A stretch of DNA of 54,882 bases from Lachnospiraceae bacterium (GCA_017526745.1 JAFXQX010000035.1:1-54882); one strand, 5' to 3'; positions 16,782 through 25,038 are shown, numbered from the stretch's first letter. Notes: generated from the sequence alone by a model not told the origin. Made by a program: numbers and translations.

Positions 16782-16854
16782 GTTCATATCATACATATCC
16801 GTAAAAATCATAAAGACGCAGTTTCTGTCAAAGTCACGATAATAAAATCAGGTA

Positions 16855-16884
16855 TTTACATGCCGCTTTTCGGGGTTCTATAAT
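16855..16884 (+). promoter_or_regulatory. Promoter of the mini Tad/Flp locus
   Basis: TTTACA (16855-16860) and a perfect TATAAT (16879-16884) are 18 bases apart. The start of transcription near 16891 leaves a leader of about 105 bases before the pilin gene. No other feature was seen in the 16782-16997 gap apart from this. Confidence 0.65.
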
Positions 16885-16997
16885 CGGACTTGTCAGAAAA
16901 CAGTTCTATGTTTTCAAACGATCAGATCGTGCCGTTCGGCAGTGATTTCCGGAAGATCAGACACAGATTGATTTAAAAGATCAAGTAGGAGGTGCAT

Positions 16998-17204
16998 ATG
17001 ATAATGAAAATGTTGGTAACTGCCCTTGGCAGGGCCGGGAAAGGTTTGTCTTCTTTATCAAAAGATGACAGAGGGATAGGCGTGGTTGAGGTGATCCTGA
17101 TACTGGTTGTGCTGATCGGCCTTGTGGTCATATTCAGGGATCAGCTGACTTCAATAGTTGATTCGATATTTGCCAGAATAGCCGAGGATGCGGGCGGAGT
17201 ATGA
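16998..17204 (+). CDS. Flp1-type small pilin
   Basis: A 68-residue type IVb pilin-like protein. A basic N-terminal leader (KDDRGIG) runs into one long hydrophobic helix (VVEVILILVVLIGLVVIF), with a Glu near the start of the helix as in prepilins; cleavage is expected after a Gly in RGIG. AGGAGG (16987-16992) is five bases before ATG 16998; a GTG at 16993 overlaps that site and is rejected. It is followed by TadE-type genes and a prepilin peptidase, which supports the pilin reading. It overlaps the next gene by four bases. Confidence 0.82.
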   Translation: MIMKMLVTALGRAGKGLSSLSKDDRGIGVVEVILILVVLIGLVVIFRDQLTSIVDSIFARIAEDAGGV

Positions 17205-17704
17205 AGAAAAAGGGAGTGATCACGGTATTTCTGACACTGATGCTCAGTGTTCTGTCCATGTTCATACTTATGGCCGCCAGAGGCATACGGGTCTATATAA
17301 TGCGAAGTGAAGCGGAATATGCGGTCGATAATGCGGTAAGGTCGTGCTTTGCGGAGTATAACAGGGAACTGTTTGACAGTTTCAATATCCTTCTTATCGA
17401 CAGCTCGTACAAAGAATATGAAGGGGGGATCGATCGCATAGAAGATCACTTTTCCACATATCTTTACGAAAGCCTTACGGTAAATGAGCTGTGCGATGTG
17501 TCGGTAGAAGCGGGCCCGGGTGACAAGCCGGACTTCTGCGGTGATGATGCTGATGACGGATATCTGACAGAGTATATGAGGGAAAACGGAAGCCCGGGTT
17601 TTGATATTGATAACTGCTATTCATCTCTGATCTTTACGGCTACATTTACCAATCCGCTTACCGGTCCGTACTCTGTCACCAGGGAATACGCTTATGGAAT
17701 GTAG
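17201..17704 (+). CDS. Short DUF5702-like Tad-associated protein
   Basis: A 167-residue protein with an N-terminal pseudopilin-like segment (GVITVFLTLMLSVLSMFILMAARG) followed by VYIMRSEAEYAVDNAVRSCFAEYNRELFDSFNILLIDSSY in family-like order. DUF5702 proteins of Clostridial Tad clusters share the ITVFL start, the FAEYNREL segment and the DSS stretch, but as I recall are usually several hundred residues long. This copy is short, lacking most of the outer domain. It shares ATGA with the pilin gene and overlaps the next start by 11 bases. Probably an exported pseudopilin-like component. Confidence 0.65.
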   Translation: MKKKGVITVFLTLMLSVLSMFILMAARGIRVYIMRSEAEYAVDNAVRSCFAEYNRELFDSFNILLIDSSYKEYEGGIDRIEDHFSTYLYESLTVNELCDVSVEAGPGDKPDFCGDDADDGYLTEYMRENGSPGFDIDNCYSSLIFTATFTNPLTGPYSVTREYAYGM

Positions 17705-18434
17705 GAGGGTATATAAGGGCAGCCTTACCGTTGAAGCTGCCCTTATACTTCCGCTGTTTATGACGGGTTTACTGACGCTTGTATCTTCTCTTTATATCTG
17801 TCTCTTATCCCAGAAGATACAGGCGTCCCTCCACCTTGCGGCACAGAGCATGGCAATATCCGCATCGGAAGGCCGCATTCCGGATACTGGCGATGCAAGG
17901 GATATGGTGGCGGACAGTCTGTCGGACTCGGATCTAAAGTTTATAGAAGACGGGATCAACGGCCTTGACATGTCGGGATCCGCAGTTGACGGGAGCGAGT
18001 ATCTGAGCCTTGTGGTCTCCTGCAGCTTTGTGCCGTTTTCGGATGCTCTCGGGATCATAAGAGTACCTTTTTCACGTAAGTGTTTAACACACATATGGAC
18101 AGGTTACGGAAGGGGATATTTTGCCGGAGGCGAGTATGTCTATATAACAAAAGATGGCGAAGTATACCACACTGACAGAAACTGTTCACATCTGAGACTG
18201 TCGGTAGAGACGACTTCACCGGATGAGGTGGGAAGTCTTCGAAACAGCAGCGGGAGCAGGTACAGACCATGTGAGCACTGTCATGCTCATCTGTCCGACA
18301 AAACACTTTTTGTCACACCGGATGGCGACAGGTATCATAACACCATTACGTGCAGCGGCTTGAAGAGAACGGTTTATGCAGTCAGAAAGAGTGAAGTACC
18401 TGACAGGAGGCCTTGCAGCAGATGCGGGAGATAA
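17694..18434 (+). CDS. TadE-like protein with two C-terminal His/Cys modules
   Basis: A 246-residue protein. Residues 8-40 form the TadE-type start (GSLTVEAALILPLFMTGLLT), including the conserved Glu after the leader. The middle is a small outer domain. Two related modules close the protein: residues 149-196 (VYITKDGEVYH, His159, Cys164, Cys193, Cys196) and 206-244 (FVTPDGDRYH, His215, Cys220, Cys241, Cys244). Each has the layout Y-H-x4-C ... C-x2-C, resembling modules found at the end of some secreted nucleases and phage proteins; metal binding is likely but unproven. The fusion to a pilus minor subunit is unusual. ATG 17694 overlaps the previous gene and the stop overlaps the peptidase gene. 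Confidence 0.78.
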   Translation: MECRRVYKGSLTVEAALILPLFMTGLLTLVSSLYICLLSQKIQASLHLAAQSMAISASEGRIPDTGDARDMVADSLSDSDLKFIEDGINGLDMSGSAVDGSEYLSLVVSCSFVPFSDALGIIRVPFSRKCLTHIWTGYGRGYFAGGEYVYITKDGEVYHTDRNCSHLRLSVETTSPDEVGSLRNSSGSRYRPCEHCHAHLSDKTLFVTPDGDRYHNTITCSGLKRTVYAVRKSEVPDRRPCSRCGR

Positions 18435-18877
18435 AACAGATCATGGCGCTTGCGGTGCTGGCTGTGAGCGTATATACGGACATAAGGGAAAGGAATATAT
18501 ATATACTGCCTCTTGCTGTCACATCGGCAGGCGCAGTGGCAGTCTCCCTGGCTGATTTTGTGTTCACTCCGTGTGGCCAGGGAGTCCATATCCTGATATG
18601 GGATATCCTGTTCCCTGCTGTTACCGGCCTTGCCTTTATACTGATCACAAGGATAAGGGTGCTGTGTATGGGCGAAGGGGACGGGTATCTCCTTGCCTGC
18701 CTTGCACTTCTTCTTGGGGCCGCAAGCGACCTTGCAACTTTTGCGGCCGCCTCTTTTTTTGCCGGTTTGTATTCGGCCTTTCTTCTTGTGACAAAGAGGG
18801 GAGCGGGACAAACGCTCATCCCGTTTGCGCCGTTTGTGATGGCCGGGTTTATATTTACGGTATTTTATGGATTGTAG
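18422..18877 (+). CDS. A24-family prepilin peptidase (TadV/CpaA type)
   Basis: A 151-residue membrane aspartyl protease of the small, non-methylating type. The two catalytic aspartates are Asp20 (VYTDIRERNIY) and Asp87 (GEGDGYL), set in about five hydrophobic helices. It should cleave the leaders of the pilin and TadE-like proteins encoded beside it. AGGAGG (18406-18411) fits ATG 18422 better than TTG 18413, which nearly touches that site. The gene overlaps the previous one by 13 bases and the next by 11, so the cluster is translated as a unit. Confidence 0.85.
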   Translation: MREIKQIMALAVLAVSVYTDIRERNIYILPLAVTSAGAVAVSLADFVFTPCGQGVHILIWDILFPAVTGLAFILITRIRVLCMGEGDGYLLACLALLLGAASDLATFAAASFFAGLYSAFLLVTKRGAGQTLIPFAPFVMAGFIFTVFYGL

Positions 18878-19238
18878 GCTAGAAACAAAAAAAGCACAGG
18901 GAAGTTTTACCGTGGAAGCAGCACTGATAATGCCGGTGATACTTGGCATTTCAGTGCTGTTTATTTATATCACCCTGTTTTTTTTCGACAGATGCACTAT
19001 CGAGCATATGGTCAGCATGGCCTGTCTGGATCTGGCATATGAAAATGATGTGGGATCGGCGGCAGATATGATAAACGCTTCTCTTAATGAAAAACTGATG
19101 CTGGACTGGGATCTTGCAACCGACATACATGAGGATGATCTAAGTTATCATGTCAGGGTGGAAGCTTGTCCGGAGCTGTTTAACAAGCGATTTATCCACT
19201 CGTCGTATGCGCTGAAACACTTTTGCCCAAAGTATTAA
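18867..19238 (+). CDS. Second TadE-like pilus protein
   Basis: A 123-residue protein with the TadE start GSFTVEAALIMPVILGISVLFIYITLFFF (residues 12-40 in pieces: GSFTVEAALIMP and the hydrophobic run) and a short outer region. The leader is recognised by the Glu in TVEAALI. It overlaps the prepilin peptidase gene by 11 bases. Genes for the Tad ATPase and the TadB/TadC platform do not follow; the next gene has its own promoter. Role in pilus or secretion assembly is inferred. Confidence 0.75.
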   Translation: MDCRLETKKAQGSFTVEAALIMPVILGISVLFIYITLFFFDRCTIEHMVSMACLDLAYENDVGSAADMINASLNEKLMLDWDLATDIHEDDLSYHVRVEACPELFNKRFIHSSYALKHFCPKY

Positions 19239-19263
19239 CAGAAGCTGCGCAATTTGGTATAAT
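19235..19263 (+). promoter_or_regulatory. Promoter of the rhomboid gene, giving a leaderless transcript
   Basis: TTAACA (19235-19240) and TATAAT (19258-19263) are 17 bases apart. The -10 box ends only six bases before the ATG at 19270, so transcription should start at or within a base or two of the start codon. No ribosome binding site is possible upstream. Confidence 0.6.
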
Positions 19264-19269
19264 TCCCCT

Positions 19270-20328
19270 ATGGTCGAAAACCTTTTTGCCCTGCTTGAAA
19301 AACAGGGCTATTTAAAAATCGAGTCAAATGTTCCCTTCGTTACACTTTATGTTCAATATGATATATCTTCGGCCAGGGTCGTCCAGGTCCTGGACTGCGT
19401 TGAAGAGATACCGATCACTGTCGAGCAGTATTCGGTATTCTGTGAAAAATCCAAGGAGCATATCAGGGACAGGGGATACGAGACCATTGATTTTCTGACA
19501 CTGGTCGTGACCCCTTTTGTTGACGAGGCCAAGAAATTCGTGATCGCAGATGACAGGTGCTGGATCATCAATTCATACACCATGGCAGTGATCATTTATG
19601 ATAACGAGCCGGATGATTTTTACGGATTAAGGCAGGTGATAGAAGAAGGACCGCCTTCACCGGACGTGATAGCAGCTGACGTTATCACTTCGGAGCCCGA
19701 TCCCGAAGCATATTATCAGAGACAGGATACGGGAGGAAGGGAGTTTACTCCCGTTAACACGGCACTTGTTGCGATAAACGTGATCGTGTTCTTTGTAATG
19801 TCATTCATCGGTCCCACCGAAGATGTTGAGTTCATGCTGAATCACGGAGCCATGTTCGTTCCGGCGGTACTTGAGAAGGGTGAGTACTACAGGTTTTTCA
19901 CATGCATGTTCCTGCATTTCGGATTCATGCATCTTGCCGGCAATATGGTCGTCCTTCTGTTCCTCGGGGATAACGTGGAGCGGACGGTCGGAAAGATAAA
20001 GTTCATACTCATATACATTCTCGGAGGCCTGTTCGGAAGCGTCGGTTCATTCGTATACGGGCTGATGTATAATCTCGGGATCGTTTCCGCGGGTGCGTCC
20101 GGTGCGATATTTGCAATGATCGGTGCGCTCTTATGGCTGGTTATCCGCAACAAGGGAAGACTTGAGGATATGACGACACTGCGGATATGCGTCCTTATCG
20201 CATATGCGCTATATAACGGGATCACATCGGAAAATGTTGACATGGCAGCCCATCTGTTCGGGCTGCTGGGCGGATTTCTTGCAGCCGTCATATTATACAG
20301 AAAGAATGATAGGAGCACAGTTTCATGA
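19270..20328 (+). CDS. Rhomboid-family intramembrane serine protease
   Basis: A 352-residue protein. Residues 1-150 form a soluble domain of unknown fold (beta-rich, charged). Residues 160-345 form the rhomboid membrane core with the catalytic dyad Ser277 (SAGASGAIFA) and His328 (DMAAHLFG), plus the family motifs YYRFFTCMFLHFGFMHLAGN and GDNVERTVG. It cleaves transmembrane substrates within or near the membrane; no substrate is evident, though the TadE-like proteins just upstream are candidates by position only. There is no Shine-Dalgarno sequence; the promoter places the transcript start at the ATG. The stop overlaps the next gene by four bases. Confidence 0.9.
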   Translation: MVENLFALLEKQGYLKIESNVPFVTLYVQYDISSARVVQVLDCVEEIPITVEQYSVFCEKSKEHIRDRGYETIDFLTLVVTPFVDEAKKFVIADDRCWIINSYTMAVIIYDNEPDDFYGLRQVIEEGPPSPDVIAADVITSEPDPEAYYQRQDTGGREFTPVNTALVAINVIVFFVMSFIGPTEDVEFMLNHGAMFVPAVLEKGEYYRFFTCMFLHFGFMHLAGNMVVLLFLGDNVERTVGKIKFILIYILGGLFGSVGSFVYGLMYNLGIVSAGASGAIFAMIGALLWLVIRNKGRLEDMTTLRICVLIAYALYNGITSENVDMAAHLFGLLGGFLAAVILYRKNDRSTVS

Positions 20329-21329
20329 AGATCAACATATACTACGGAGGAAGAGGCATCCTTGATGATCCGACACTGTTCGTTATCGGCAAGATGACGG
20401 AAGTACTGACGGAACTCAATGTCAATGTTGAAAGGTTTCCGCTGTATGAACTCAGGAACCAGATAACATCACTTCCCGCCTCGATCAATGAAGCGGACGG
20501 TATAGTCCTTGCGACGACCGTTGAGTGGTACGGCGTCGGCGGATATATGATGCAGTTCCTTGATGCATGCTGGCTGTACGGAAACAAGGAGAAGATAAGC
20601 AAGACATACATGTTTCCGGTTGTCATGTCGCTTTCTAGCGGGGAAAGACAGGCCAAGACAAATCTCCAGGTTGCCTGGGAGATACTGGGAGGCCTCGCCT
20701 GCAGCGGGCTGTGCGGTTATGTGGATGATGCCACGAACTTCGAATTAAACGGCGAATACATCAAGATCATAGAGAAGAAGACGGAAAACCTGTATCGTAC
20801 GATCTCCCAGAAGATGCACTCACTTCCGTCGAGCAACCAGGCGGTCAAGCAGATAGTCGGCGGAACAAAGAACATCCCGCTCACACCTCAGGAGACGGAA
20901 CAGCTTTCAAAGTACGCATCGGATGAACAGTACGTTCAGCAGCAAAAAGAGGACATTCAGGAGCTTTCGTCGCTGTTCAAGGGAATGCTCGAAAAGAAGG
21001 ACGTTGATGTAAACAAGCAGTTCATCAAGGATTTTGAGGATCACTTTGCACCGGAAGGTACCGTAAACGCTTCCTATAAGTTTATGATCGAGGACAGGAA
21101 GAAAGCCCTTATCCTCGAGATCGTCGACTCAAGGCTGAAGTGTTATTACGGAAATCACGATTCACCCGATATCCTGTGCCGGATAAAGCCCGAGGTCATG
21201 GAGCAGATCATCGACGGACAGATGAGCTTCCAGCGGGCATTCATGACAGGTGACATGCAGGTTAAGGGAGACTTTAGGATACTGCTCCTTCTCGATCAGG
21301 TATTCACGTTTTTGAATGCGGAGGAATAA
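20325..21329 (+). CDS. Flavodoxin-like / SCP2 sterol-carrier domain fusion protein
   Basis: A 334-residue two-domain protein. Residues 1-170 look like an NAD(P)H-dependent FMN reductase or flavodoxin fold (MKINIYYGGRG, ADGIVLATTVEWYGVGGYMMQFLDACW, FPVVMSLSSGERQ). A helical charged linker follows, then residues 235-334 resemble an SCP2 lipid-binding domain (VNASYKFMIEDRKKALILEI, CRIKPEVMEQIIDGQMSFQRAFMTGDMQVKGD in parts). The combination suggests a flavin enzyme acting on, or delivering, a lipid-like substrate. It is coupled by ATGA to the rhomboid gene and touches the HIT gene. Function is inferred from domains alone. Confidence 0.75.
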   Translation: MKINIYYGGRGILDDPTLFVIGKMTEVLTELNVNVERFPLYELRNQITSLPASINEADGIVLATTVEWYGVGGYMMQFLDACWLYGNKEKISKTYMFPVVMSLSSGERQAKTNLQVAWEILGGLACSGLCGYVDDATNFELNGEYIKIIEKKTENLYRTISQKMHSLPSSNQAVKQIVGGTKNIPLTPQETEQLSKYASDEQYVQQQKEDIQELSSLFKGMLEKKDVDVNKQFIKDFEDHFAPEGTVNASYKFMIEDRKKALILEIVDSRLKCYYGNHDSPDILCRIKPEVMEQIIDGQMSFQRAFMTGDMQVKGDFRILLLLDQVFTFLNAEE

Positions 21330-21742
21330 TGATGAAAAAAGACGACTGTATTTTCTGCAAACTGGCAAACGGAGACATTCCGACAAATACGGTATATGAA
21401 GATGATGATTTTCGCGTCTTCCTGGACGCGGCTCCGGCAACACGGGGACACTGTCTTATCGTACCGAAAGACCATTTCAATGATCTGGAGGATCTTGATG
21501 ATACAACAGCAGCAAAAGTTCTCCCGCTTGCGAGAAAGATCATGAAGATGTTGAAGGATAAGCTCGGCTGGGAAGGTTTTAACCTTGTACAGAACAACAG
21601 AGAGCTGGCAGGTCAGTCCGTTTTCCATTTTCACATGCATCTCATACCGAGGTACAAGAATGACGGCCAGAAGATATTGTGGGAGATGCATGAACCAAAA
21701 GAAGGCGAACTTGAAGGAGTACTTAATGATATATTGTCATAA
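21329..21742 (+). CDS. HIT-family (histidine triad) nucleotide hydrolase
   Basis: A 137-residue HIT protein. The triad motif is HFHMHLIPRY, and the N-terminal zinc-type motif CIFCKLANGDIPTNTVYED and DAAPATRGHCLIVPKDH are typical of the HinT branch, which hydrolyses adenosine phosphoramidates and related AMP conjugates. The start is ATG 21329, whose A is shared with the previous stop, or ATG 21332 three bases on; GAGGAA lies upstream of both. It is a housekeeping enzyme and probably only co-transcribed with its neighbours. Confidence 0.93.
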   Translation: MMKKDDCIFCKLANGDIPTNTVYEDDDFRVFLDAAPATRGHCLIVPKDHFNDLEDLDDTTAAKVLPLARKIMKMLKDKLGWEGFNLVQNNRELAGQSVFHFHMHLIPRYKNDGQKILWEMHEPKEGELEGVLNDILS

Positions 21743-21767
21743 ACAGTAAAAAGGAGAATAGGAAACA

Positions 21768-23117
21768 ATGAGTTCAAAAGTTACTTACGACTACAAAAAA
21801 GCAATGAAGTTCATCGGCGAACAGGAGATCGCATCTATGTGCGATATCGTTGAGTCAGCCAAGGAAGTGCTCGTGTCCAAGCAGGGCGCGGGAAATGATT
21901 TTCTCGGATGGATCGATCTTCCCGTCGACTATGACAAGGAAGAGTTTGACCGCATCAAGAAGGCGGCTGACAAGATAAGGAGCGATTCGGAGGTGCTTCT
22001 TGTCATCGGTATCGGCGGATCGTATCTCGGCGCAAGGGCAGCGATCGAATTCCTTCGCCACAGCTTTTACAACATCATCCCGAAGGAAGTCAGAAATGCT
22101 CCGGAGATATACTTTGTCGGAAACAGCATAAGCAGCACTTACATCAAGCACCTTATGGATGTTATCGGGGACCGTGATTTTTCGATCAACATGATCAGCA
22201 AATCCGGAACAACGACGGAGCCTGCGATAGCTTTCCGCGTGTTCAAGGAAAAACTTGAGAGCAAGTACGGCAAAGCCGAAGCCGCAAAGAGGATATATGC
22301 CACGACAGACAAGGCAAGAGGATCACTGAAGAATCTTGCGAACGAGGAAGGTTATGAAAGCTTTGTCGTTCCCGATAACGTAGGCGGAAGATTCTCGGTC
22401 CTTACCGCGGTAGGGCTTCTTCCGATCGCAGTATCAGGTGCCGACATAGACAAGCTTATGGAGGGTGCAAGGGCCGGAAGAGAGCAGGCACTTACGGCAC
22501 CGTTTGAAGAAAACGATGCACTTCAGTATGCGGCAGTAAGGAACATCCTTCTTCGCAAGGGCAAGAACATAGAGATCATGGCTAACTATGAGCCTTCGGT
22601 GCATTTTGTTTCCGAGTGGTGGAAGCAGCTCTACGGCGAGTCGGAAGGTAAGGACCAGAAGGGAATATTCCCTGCAAGCGTTGATCTTACAACGGATCTT
22701 CATTCAATGGGTCAGTTCATTCAGGACGGATCGAGAAACCTGTTTGAGACGGTCATCAATATTGAGACGTCACGTGAGACGATCACGATCGGCGAAGAGC
22801 CTACCGACCTTGACGGACTTAACTATCTTGCAGGCAAGACGGTCGATTTTGTAAACAAGAGTGCCATGAACGGAACGATCCTGGCTCATACTGACGGTGA
22901 TGTTCCGAACACTGTCATAAATGTTCCCGAAGTTTCCGAATACTGTCTCGGGCAGCTGTTCTATTTCTTCGAGTTTGCATGCGGTGTCAGCGGATACACA
23001 CTCGGTGTCAATCCGTTCAATCAGCCAGGAGTTGAGAGTTACAAGAAGAACATGTTTGCTCTTCTCGGAAAGCCCGGTTACGAAGAGCAGCGCGAGGAAC
23101 TCCTGGCAAGACTGTAA
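21768..23117 (+). CDS. pgi: Glucose-6-phosphate isomerase
   Basis: A 449-residue phosphoglucose isomerase of the shorter bacterial type. Signatures include [32 protein letters not shown], the glutamate-bearing [15 protein letters not shown] region and the C-terminal [16 protein letters not shown]. It interconverts glucose 6-phosphate and fructose 6-phosphate in glycolysis. AAAAGGAG lies upstream of ATG 21768. The stop TAA shares bases with the murG start (TAATG), giving tight coupling of a glycolytic gene with a cell-wall gene, perhaps linking hexose phosphate supply and peptidoglycan synthesis. Confidence 0.96.
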   Translation: MSSKVTYDYKKAMKFIGEQEIASMCDIVESAKEVLVSKQGAGNDFLGWIDLPVDYDKEEFDRIKKAADKIRSDSEVLLVIGIGGSYLGARAAIEFLRHSFYNIIPKEVRNAPEIYFVGNSISSTYIKHLMDVIGDRDFSINMISKSGTTTEPAIAFRVFKEKLESKYGKAEAAKRIYATTDKARGSLKNLANEEGYESFVVPDNVGGRFSVLTAVGLLPIAVSGADIDKLMEGARAGREQALTAPFEENDALQYAAVRNILLRKGKNIEIMANYEPSVHFVSEWWKQLYGESEGKDQKGIFPASVDLTTDLHSMGQFIQDGSRNLFETVINIETSRETITIGEEPTDLDGLNYLAGKTVDFVNKSAMNGTILAHTDGDVPNTVINVPEVSEYCLGQLFYFFEFACGVSGYTLGVNPFNQPGVESYKKNMFALLGKPGYEEQREELLARL

Positions 23118-24190
23118 TGAAGACGATAATCCTGACCGGCGGAGGGACAGCCGGACACGTAACACCCAATATCGCTCTGATACCTGCGCTTAAAACACTC
23201 GGGTACGATGTTCATTATATCGGCTCGTATGAAGGCATGGAGAAAGCTCTGATCGCCGATTGCGACATTCCCTATCACGGGATATCATCGGGAAAGTTTC
23301 GGAGATACTTTTCTCTTAAAAACTTTACGGATCCCTTCAGAGTTCTTAAAGGTTACGGCGAAGCAAAGCGGCTGATAAGGGAACTTAAGCCTTCCATCGT
23401 GTTTTCCAAGGGAGGCTTCGTGTCGGTTCCGGTCGTATGGGCGGCAAGAAAAAATCATGTGCCGGTCATAATACATGAGTCAGATATGACACCTGGCTTG
23501 GCTAATAAGCTCAGCTTTTTTGCAGCAACGAAGATATGTTGCAATTTCCCTGAGACCATCGAAAAGCTTCCGAAGGACAAGGCGGTGCTGACAGGCTCGC
23601 CGATAAGAGCGGAGCTGATGCTCGGGGATGCCGCCAAGGCAGAGCGGATCTGCAATTTCGAGGATCCTGACAAGCCCGTTATCATGGTCGTAGGAGGCAG
23701 TCTCGGAGCTGCGTCCGTAAACGACATGATAAGGCGTATACTTCCCCGCCTTACGGAGAAGTTCAATGTGCTCCATCTGTGCGGTAAGGGCAAAACGGAT
23801 GAATCATATGCCGGAACAAAAGGTTATTTCCAGCTGGAATATGCCAAGGACGAGATGAAGGATCTGTTTGCGCTTTCCGATATAATCGTGTCGCGTGCGG
23901 GAGCAAATGCCATCTGTGAGTTTCTCGCACTTCACAAGCCGAATCTCCTGATCCCGCTTCCCCGGTCAGCGTCCCGCGGAGACCAGATATTAAATGCCAA
24001 TTCTTTTGCCAAGCAGGGATTTTCGCTTGTTCTTGACGAGGATAAGGATCTGACAGAGGATTCGCTCTACGATACGATATGTGATCTTTATGAGCGTCGG
24101 GAAGAGTTCCGCAAAGTGATGTTAAAGAGCGAACAGACAAATGCCGTATCGGCAGTGGTTAAGCTTATAGAAGAGACCGCCCTTGAATAG
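23117..24190 (+). CDS. murG: MurG, N-acetylglucosaminyltransferase of lipid II synthesis
   Basis: A 357-residue GT28 glycosyltransferase that adds GlcNAc from UDP-GlcNAc to lipid I to form lipid II at the cytoplasmic face of the membrane. Signatures are TGGGTAGHVTPNIAL at the N-terminus, SKGGFVSVPVVWAA, IHESDMTPGLANK and the C-terminal UDP-binding site SRAGANAICEFLALHKPNLLIPLP. It lies outside any division/cell-wall cluster here, coupled to pgi upstream and overlapping the pseudouridine synthase by eight bases. Some Clostridia carry a second murG of this kind away from the dcw cluster; whether another copy exists cannot be seen. Confidence 0.95.
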   Translation: MKTIILTGGGTAGHVTPNIALIPALKTLGYDVHYIGSYEGMEKALIADCDIPYHGISSGKFRRYFSLKNFTDPFRVLKGYGEAKRLIRELKPSIVFSKGGFVSVPVVWAARKNHVPVIIHESDMTPGLANKLSFFAATKICCNFPETIEKLPKDKAVLTGSPIRAELMLGDAAKAERICNFEDPDKPVIMVVGGSLGAASVNDMIRRILPRLTEKFNVLHLCGKGKTDESYAGTKGYFQLEYAKDEMKDLFALSDIIVSRAGANAICEFLALHKPNLLIPLPRSASRGDQILNANSFAKQGFSLVLDEDKDLTEDSLYDTICDLYERREEFRKVMLKSEQTNAVSAVVKLIEETALE

Positions 24191-24860
24191 CAGCATGCCC
24201 AAGATCCTGTTCGAGGATTCATCGATCATCATCTTATCAAAACCTGCCGGCTTTGCGGCACAGTCCGCGAATGTAGGACAGAAGGACTGCGTCAGTTTCC
24301 TTAAGGAGCATCTGGCCGCATCCACATCCCGAAAAAGCGGCGAGCCGTATGTCGGCGTCGTACACAGACTGGACCAGCCGGTTGCGGGACTTTTGGTATT
24401 TGCCAAGACAAAGGAGGCTGCGGCCTTGCTGTCAAAGCAGGTACAAAACGGCGTGATGAACAAGCACTATGTGGCACTAGTCGAGGGCATCATCGATGAG
24501 CCGGATGGCAGGCAGCTTTGTAACTATATAGGTAAGGATCCAAAGACCAAAAATGCGTTTATCGCCAACAGTCCTGAAGAAAGTATTCAGGTCAGGGAAG
24601 CGAAACTGATCTACAGGACCGATAAGATACTCCGTGATAAGAATGAAACGATCCTTTCCATAGACCTTATTACCGGACGTTTCCATCAGATAAGGGCCCA
24701 GTTGTCCCACATGGGACACCCCATCGTCGGAGACAGAAGATACGGTGCGGCATCCTCCTATCCGAACGGCATCGCCCTAGCCGCAGACAGACTGGAATTT
24801 ATGCACCCCCTGTCAGGCGAAAAAGTTGAAAAAATCGTTGACTTTTCGTTTTGCCTCTGA
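24183..24860 (+). CDS. RluA-family RNA pseudouridine synthase
   Basis: A 225-residue pseudouridine synthase with the catalytic motif HRLDQPVAGLLVFAKT (Asp is the nucleophile) and the downstream family motifs TGRFHQIRAQLSHMGHPIVGD and LEFMHPLSGE. It changes a uridine in rRNA or tRNA; the target cannot be assigned, as there is no S4 domain and the protein is shorter than RluD. TTG 24183 overlaps the end of murG and has GAAGAGA six bases ahead; ATG 24195 has no ribosome site, so the TTG start with coupled translation is preferred. The tRNA promoter lies inside its 3' end. Confidence 0.88.
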   Translation: MNSSMPKILFEDSSIIILSKPAGFAAQSANVGQKDCVSFLKEHLAASTSRKSGEPYVGVVHRLDQPVAGLLVFAKTKEAAALLSKQVQNGVMNKHYVALVEGIIDEPDGRQLCNYIGKDPKTKNAFIANSPEESIQVREAKLIYRTDKILRDKNETILSIDLITGRFHQIRAQLSHMGHPIVGDRRYGAASSYPNGIALAADRLEFMHPLSGEKVEKIVDFSFCL

Positions 24861-24866
24861 TAACAT
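24838..24866 (+). promoter_or_regulatory. Promoter of tRNA-Gly inside the 3' end of the preceding gene
   Basis: TTGACT (24838-24843) and TAACAT (24861-24866) are 17 bases apart. The start near 24873 leaves about 17 bases before the mature tRNA. Confidence 0.55.
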
Positions 24867-24889
24867 ATACAAGTCGCAGGAACGACAAT

Positions 24890-24962
24890 GCACGAGTGGC
24901 TCAGTTGGTGGAGCGCGACCTTGCCAAGGTCGAGGCCGCGGGTTCGAGTCCCGTCTCGTGCT
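24890..24962 (+). tRNA. tRNA-Gly (anticodon GCC)
   Basis: A full cloverleaf is seen: acceptor GCACGAG with CTCGTGC, D-stem GCTC with GAGC, anticodon stem CGACC with GGTCG around loop TTGCCAA (anticodon GCC), and T-arm GCGGG-TTCGAGT-CCCGT. The discriminator is T at 24962. CCA is not encoded, so it must be added after transcription. It is a lone tRNA with its own promoter and terminator. No copy of its 3' end was noticed elsewhere, so there is no sign that it serves as an integration site here. Confidence 0.96.
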
Positions 24963-24968
24963 CGACAC

Positions 24969-24999
24969 AAAAAGGACATCCAATCGGATGTCCTTTTTT
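24969..24999. terminator. Bidirectional terminator between tRNA-Gly and the acyltransferase-like gene
   Basis: AAAAGGACATCC pairs with GGATGTCCTTTT around an AATC loop. A T-run follows on the + strand, and the A-run before it gives a T-run on the minus strand, so it can end both the tRNA transcript and the convergent gene. Confidence 0.9.
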
Positions 25000-25038
25000 G
25001 TCTGACATTAATGAGTTTTCTGAAGAAAAGCAATTCCA

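Noticed and set aside
24890-24999. tRNA-Gly as integration site of a mobile element
   Set aside because: No integrase gene, no repeat of the tRNA 3' end and no change of gene content at this point were seen.
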